From NCBI GenBank assembly GCA_021155855.1, contig JAJNAZ010000023.1:1-35918 (forward strand): 35,918 nt of DNA, written 5' to 3'. Within the stretch, counting starts at the first letter, position 1. Every line of letters begins with the position of its first letter. Positions 32,139 through 35,918 of the stretch are shown here, one piece after another. A model generated the notes under the pieces. That model was not told the DNA's origin and searched no databases. It worked only from the letters and a program-made list of their open reading frames with translations. Origin of the DNA: Solirubrobacterales bacterium (GTDB lineage Bacteria; Actinomycetota; Thermoleophilia; Solirubrobacterales; 70-9). Position numbers and translations under genes: made by a program.

Positions 32139-32965
32139 TGTCGGCGACGGCTCACGATGCGGCGCCGCCGATCGCGATCCGCGCCGAGGGACTGCGAAAG
32201 CGCTACCAGCTCGGCGAGCACCGCAGCCTGCAGCAGACCGTCGCCAGTCTGCTGCGCCGACGAGCGACTACGGTGACCTTCGAGGCTCTCGCCGGCGTGG
32301 ACCTCACCTGCCACCGCGGCGAGGCGATCGGCCTCGTGGGGATCAACGGGTCGGGAAAGTCCACCCTGCTTCAGATCCTGGCGGGCATGATTGTGCCCAC
32401 GGGCGGGGAGATGCGAGTCTGGGGCCGGGTGCTGCCCCTGCTGGCGGTCGGGCAGGGATTCCATCCCGAGCTGACCGGCCGCGAAAACGTCACTCTGTTC
32501 GCGTCGTCGCTCGGCTTTCCGCCCAAGACGGTCGCGGAGCGGATGGACGCGGTCATGGAGTTCGCCGAGCTTGAAAGCCACATCGATACTCCCACGAAGC
32601 GCTTTTCGAGCGGGATGATCTCGCGGCTTTCGTTCGCCGTCGGAATCATTTTCCCGGCCGACATCTACGTCTTCGATGAGGTCCTCGCGGTAGTCGACGG
32701 CGAGTTCCAGGCTCGCTGCCTGGAGGAGATCAAGGGCCTCCACGCGGCCGGACGCACCGTGATCTTCGTCAGCCACAACCGCAACCAGGTGGCCGAGGTC
32801 TGCGAACGGGTGTTCTGGCTCGAGGCGGGAGTAGTGCGGGAGCACGGTCCCACCGCGGATGTGCTCGACCAGTACGAGCGCGAGCACGGCCGCGCGAGCG
32901 CTGAACGACCGCGTGCCCGTCGGCGATTTCGTGGGCCACGCCCGTCCAGGTCGTCGCCCCGCTAG
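32138..32965 (+). CDS. ABC polysaccharide export ATPase (Wzt/TagH type)
   Basis: 275 residues from ATG 32138. Walker A is GINGSGKST, the Q-loop region VGQGFHPELTGRENV, the signature SSGM in RFSSGMISRLSFAVG (a Wzt trait), Walker B IYVFDEVLAVVD, and the switch VSHN. Residues after about 240 are short and Arg-rich, with no C-terminal carbohydrate-binding domain, so export is probably not tied to end-capping as in Wzt O9a. It pairs with the Wzm protein. The next genes lie on the opposite strand. Confidence 0.92.
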   Translation: MSATAHDAAPPIAIRAEGLRKRYQLGEHRSLQQTVASLLRRRATTVTFEALAGVDLTCHRGEAIGLVGINGSGKSTLLQILAGMIVPTGGEMRVWGRVLPLLAVGQGFHPELTGRENVTLFASSLGFPPKTVAERMDAVMEFAELESHIDTPTKRFSSGMISRLSFAVGIIFPADIYVFDEVLAVVDGEFQARCLEEIKGLHAAGRTVIFVSHNRNQVAEVCERVFWLEAGVVREHGPTADVLDQYEREHGRASAERPRARRRFRGPRPSRSSPR

Positions 32966-32975
32966 CCCCCGCACC

Positions 32976-32993
32976 GGCGCTCCGATGAGCGCC
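32976..32993. terminator. Hairpin between convergent operons
   Basis: GGCGCTC-CGAT-GAGCGCC is a perfect 7-bp stem with a 4-nt loop between the stops of the Wzt gene and the GT2 gene. It lacks a T run but can act in both directions. Confidence 0.6.
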
Positions 32994-33008
32994 GCCCTGA
33001 GCACGGGT

Positions 33009-34058
33009 TCAGCGGCTGCGGCGTCCTCCGCGCCGGTACTTCGCGCCGAGGTACCGGCGCGCCCTCGGCGAGAGCAGCCGACGTCCGTAGCGAAGGGTCA
33101 ACCCCCCCGCAGCCAGACGGACCGCCGTCGTGCCCTTGAGAGCCGCTTGGACGAGGACGTCCACCCTTTGCTCGTCGGCGATTCCGGCGATCTCCAACAC
33201 CGAGCGGGGTTCGCGGGCCATGAAGCTTTCTTCGATGCGGTCGAGACAGCGCAGACCTTCGCTCAGGTCCCGGGCGGTCACGGCTCGATCGATCCGATTG
33301 ACCAGCACCCTGTGGGCGCCGGGCTTCGGCCGGAGGTCAAGCGTCCGCTCCAGGTGGCGGCGGGCACAGGTGACGAAGTTGTCGACCTGGATGGTCTCGT
33401 GACGCCGGGAGACGCCCTCGCTGCCGACGCGATAGGCGACCAGCGGCTCGTCGAGGTTCAGGAATCCGACTCCGGCGGCAAGCATGCGGGTGAAGAGCTC
33501 GTAGTCCTCCGTGTGGAGGCTGTCGTCCGATGCCCCGTACGAGTGCGTCCGCATCACCGAGGCCCGCGCGAGAAGCGTCGGATGGGCGAGAGGGGTGGCG
33601 AAGAGGGCCATGAACCGCGCCGCCCCCGGCTCAAGGGAGCGTGGTCGCACCGGGCGCCCAATAACGCGGCCTTCTTCGTCGATCAGCTCGACGCCCGTTG
33701 CCACCACGCCGATCTCGGAACGAGGCGCGAGGGCCTCGACCTGACGCTCAATGCGTTGAGGTGCCGAGATGTCGTCGGCGTCCATGCGAGCGATGAACTC
33801 GCCCCGGGCCTCGGCGACGCCCCGATTGAGCGTCCGGATCAGCCCGAGATTCGTCTCGTTACGCAGGATCCGAACCCGCTCGTCTCTGGCGGCGGACCCC
33901 TCGAGGATGCCGGGTGTCGCGTCGCGGGAGCCGTCATCGATGGCGATGATCTCGAGATGCCCATGGGTCTGCCCAAGCAGCGAGTCCAGGGCCTCGGGTA
34001 GGAAGCGCTCGGCGTCGAAGCAGGGAAGGACGACCGAGACCAGCGGGGCATGGCTCAT
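33009..34058 (-). CDS. GT2-family glycosyltransferase
   Basis: 349 residues from ATG 34058. GT-A fold: SVVLPCFDAERFLPEALDSL, IIAIDDGSRD for the nucleotide site and ARMDADD as the metal-binding DXD-like motif; TEDYELFTRML follows. The C-terminal 100 residues are basic and without known motifs. AAGGAG directly abuts the ATG, and the ATG overlaps the stop of the upstream gene by 4 bp, so it is translationally coupled. It should transfer one sugar to the glycan made by this locus. Confidence 0.88.
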   Translation of the reverse strand: MSHAPLVSVVLPCFDAERFLPEALDSLLGQTHGHLEIIAIDDGSRDATPGILEGSAARDERVRILRNETNLGLIRTLNRGVAEARGEFIARMDADDISAPQRIERQVEALAPRSEIGVVATGVELIDEEGRVIGRPVRPRSLEPGAARFMALFATPLAHPTLLARASVMRTHSYGASDDSLHTEDYELFTRMLAAGVGFLNLDEPLVAYRVGSEGVSRRHETIQVDNFVTCARRHLERTLDLRPKPGAHRVLVNRIDRAVTARDLSEGLRCLDRIEESFMAREPRSVLEIAGIADEQRVDVLVQAALKGTTAVRLAAGGLTLRYGRRLLSPRARRYLGAKYRRGGRRSR

Positions 34059-35089
34059 CTCCTTAGTGCCATTTTCAAACGATGCCGCAAGGCCGGATTG
34101 GCAGGCCAGTCCCAGGTCGCGGCCACGAGGGCGCTCGCTCGCTCTGAGAGCGTCGCGGCGGACTGGGAGCGCCACAGGTTGTAGTCGGAGCGACACTGGC
34201 GCCGCTCTCCGCCGTCGACCAGCGGATACCGCTCCCCAGCGTCGAAAACCGCCGCAAGTCGGGCCGGGCGACCGAGTGGTACTGCGTTCACGTGGTGGGC
34301 AGATATCGTCTCGACGGATACGTGGGTCAGCTCTTGGTCCATGAGCTCGCGCTCCGGCGCGGCGATCTGATCGGCGTCGATCGGCACCCCATCCACGCGC
34401 GTCACCGCCGGCGGCGAGTGCCAGATGCAGGCATCGGCCAGGTCCTCCGCCACGTTGAATGGTGCGGGTGCCAACCCGGCGCGAACGAAGCGATAGCTGT
34501 GCTCTGTGTGACCCCACCGACGGTACTCGGCAAAGCGGGGGTGCCATCCTCCAACCTGCCTTAGGCCGGCACCTGTGTAAAAGCTGAAGTCAGCGCCCCC
34601 GTAGAGACCATGCAGGACCCGATGACCGGCCGCCATCGACTGCGTCGTGACCTTCCGTGTGCCGCCACGCTCGAAGAGGGTGAAGTGGTGGATCCCGCTT
34701 GTTTGGGACAGCTCGACGTGAGCTGGAAACACCCGACCATCGACGACCTCGACGTCGTCCTCGAGGAAGAAGTAGCAGTCGAAGTCGGGAAAGCGCTCGA
34801 GCACGCGGTTCTTCGAGATCCCGACACCCTCGCGTTGGTCTGAATAGACCAGCGGCACCTCCCACCTCTCGCAGAAGCGTCGGGTATCGGCCCCGTCTCC
34901 GTCGAGGGAGACGAGCAGCGAGAAGCGAGAGTCCCGTGCACAGAAGCTGGCCAGGTGTGGCAGGTAGCGCCGCAGGTACCGCAGTCGCTGGCAGGTAGTG
35001 ACGCACACAAGAGCCTGGTAGTCCACCGGATCGACGAAGACCTGCAAAGGCCGGCCATTCGCAGGGACGGAAGCGGACATCGGTCGCAT
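34055..35089 (-). CDS. GT-A fold glycosyltransferase-like protein
   Basis: 344 residues. The N-terminal half starts ALVCVTTCQRLRYLRRYLPH and holds FFLEDDVEVV (110-115 acids), like the EDD motif of GNT-I and related GT-A enzymes. GVGISKNRVLERF precedes it, as in enzymes that use nucleotide sugars. The C-terminal half has many conserved-looking aromatic residues but no named domain. Its first ATG shares a base with the stop of the upstream sulfotransferase gene (TAATG); an ATG three codons later is another option. It is the middle gene of a three-gene minus-strand operon. Confidence 0.75.
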   Translation of the reverse strand: MRPMSASVPANGRPLQVFVDPVDYQALVCVTTCQRLRYLRRYLPHLASFCARDSRFSLLVSLDGDGADTRRFCERWEVPLVYSDQREGVGISKNRVLERFPDFDCYFFLEDDVEVVDGRVFPAHVELSQTSGIHHFTLFERGGTRKVTTQSMAAGHRVLHGLYGGADFSFYTGAGLRQVGGWHPRFAEYRRWGHTEHSYRFVRAGLAPAPFNVAEDLADACIWHSPPAVTRVDGVPIDADQIAAPERELMDQELTHVSVETISAHHVNAVPLGRPARLAAVFDAGERYPLVDGGERRQCRSDYNLWRSQSAATLSERASALVAATWDWPANPALRHRLKMALRR

Positions 35090-35871
35090 TATGGTCGGGT
35101 CCGCACCCAGCGAACGAGCTTGTCCTCCGCGGACACCATGCGCCTTAACCCCGCCAGCTCGGGCCTGGTCGGCTCGAACGTCGCCTCTGACTTCCTGACC
35201 CCTGCGACGTTGGGTAAGCGCAGCCCCAGCTTGGTGTTCAGCTGCTCCAGTCCCTTGGTGAACTCCTCCATGACCATGACGTGGGAGCAGGATGCGACGT
35301 TCGCGATCGCCTCATCGACGTCGAAGGACCGCGAGAACATGTAGAGCTGCTGCTGAACCATCTCCCGCGGCAGGCGCTCGAGGAAGTCCGAGAACGAATC
35401 GCCCATCCAGTGGCGCTCGCGGAAGAACCACGCCGGAGCATTCCCCTCGTCCTGAGCCAGGTCGAGGTACATGCGGTAGAGCGAGATCATGCGATCGACC
35501 GGATCCCGCAGGCAGGTGATGGTGAAGGTTCCGGGCGGCAGAGCGATCTCGTGCATCGGATAGTGCGACGCCGCGTAGTGGAAATAGCCACGCTCGATCA
35601 GCTCCTTGTTCCAGATCACAAAGATCTTGTCGCCCGCGATCGCGAAATCGCCTCGCGAGGCGGTCAGGCGCCGGTAGAGGGCGGCGGGCTCCTCCCCGCT
35701 CAACGAGAAAAAGCAGTGGTTGAGTGCGGTGCCGGCTGTCTTTCTGACGTGGTAGAGGTAGACGTGTCGGTAGCCGTTCATATTGAAGCTAGACTTCTCG
35801 TACGCCCTGCCGACCGTCCGGTTAGCCCGCATCCGTGTGAGCTTGCCTCGTACGCGCGCACCGATCGTCAT
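35089..35871 (-). CDS. Sulfotransferase-family protein (PAPS-dependent)
   Basis: 260 residues from ATG 35871 (AGGTG 7 nt upstream); GTG 35880 is an alternative. The PAPS 5'-phosphosulfate loop is HVRKTAGTALNH (41-52, K44), and the 3'-phosphate site is LRDPVDRMISLY (R122 and S130). It belongs to the sulfotransferase type 2 group, which sulfates carbohydrates. No signal peptide or membrane helix is seen, so it acts in the cytoplasm. Its place upstream of two glycosyltransferases suggests that the glycan, or its lipid carrier, is sulfated. More genes of this operon may lie outside the window. Confidence 0.82.
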   Translation of the reverse strand: MTIGARVRGKLTRMRANRTVGRAYEKSSFNMNGYRHVYLYHVRKTAGTALNHCFFSLSGEEPAALYRRLTASRGDFAIAGDKIFVIWNKELIERGYFHYAASHYPMHEIALPPGTFTITCLRDPVDRMISLYRMYLDLAQDEGNAPAWFFRERHWMGDSFSDFLERLPREMVQQQLYMFSRSFDVDEAIANVASCSHVMVMEEFTKGLEQLNTKLGLRLPNVAGVRKSEATFEPTRPELAGLRRMVSAEDKLVRWVRTRP

Positions 35872-35918
35872 CGCGGGCACCTCATGCGGCGACCTGTTCT
35901 GCGAGCCGTTCCATGACC

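Overview
The window is about 70% GC, and nearly every third codon position is G or C. Gene content (long actinobacterial-type ABC and ECF sigma genes, type III glutamine synthetase, an F420-type DDN protein, an ArsR-ArsC fusion) and very frequent leaderless promoters point to a high-GC actinomycete. My best guess is Thermoleophilia/Solirubrobacterales; this is inference, since no rRNA or tRNA is present. No mobile element, prophage or CRISPR array is visible.

Layout. 1-3.6 kb: end of a PRC-barrel gene, then a MarR repressor divergent from a drug-type ABC exporter (ATPase plus two permeases). 3.7-13.7 kb: metabolic genes (PaaG/ECI-like crotonase, acyl-CoA ligase, M24 peptidase, acetolactate-synthase-like enzyme, amidase), a Ser/Thr kinase with an external TPR, a secreted clan GH-A glycosidase and a STAS gene broken by an apparent frameshift. 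13.7-16.5 kb: a probable metal (copper) response block with a cupredoxin lipoprotein divergent from an ECF sigma/anti-sigma pair and a DUF4396 membrane protein. The two divergent genes share the promoter CAATCC-N16-CGTA, and DUF4396 has a CsoR-like operator. 16.5-20.8 kb: sulfatase lipoprotein, GlnN and a small helical protein. 20.8-25.6 kb: a zinc-ribbon/HTH protein and a DEAD-box helicase, both on the minus strand and both preceded by the same structured leader sequence. Between them lie DDN, ArsR-ArsC and VOC genes; a DUF2294 protein and a lipoprotein follow.

25.6-35.9 kb is a surface-polysaccharide locus: two sugar-nucleotide epimerases, a GT4 glycosyltransferase, a small membrane protein, an ECF-like sigma factor in the opposite direction, a polytopic membrane protein, a Wzm/Wzt exporter and, convergent to these, two GT-A glycosyltransferases and a sulfotransferase. 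Together they could make, decorate (possibly sulfate) and export a glycan.

The most novel signals are the duplicated leader RNA (21164-21300 and 24361-24480), the two-way ECF promoter, the CsoR-like box on DUF4396, and a recurring leaderless layout of TAnnnT followed 7-8 nt later by the start codon. That layout also helps choose several starts.
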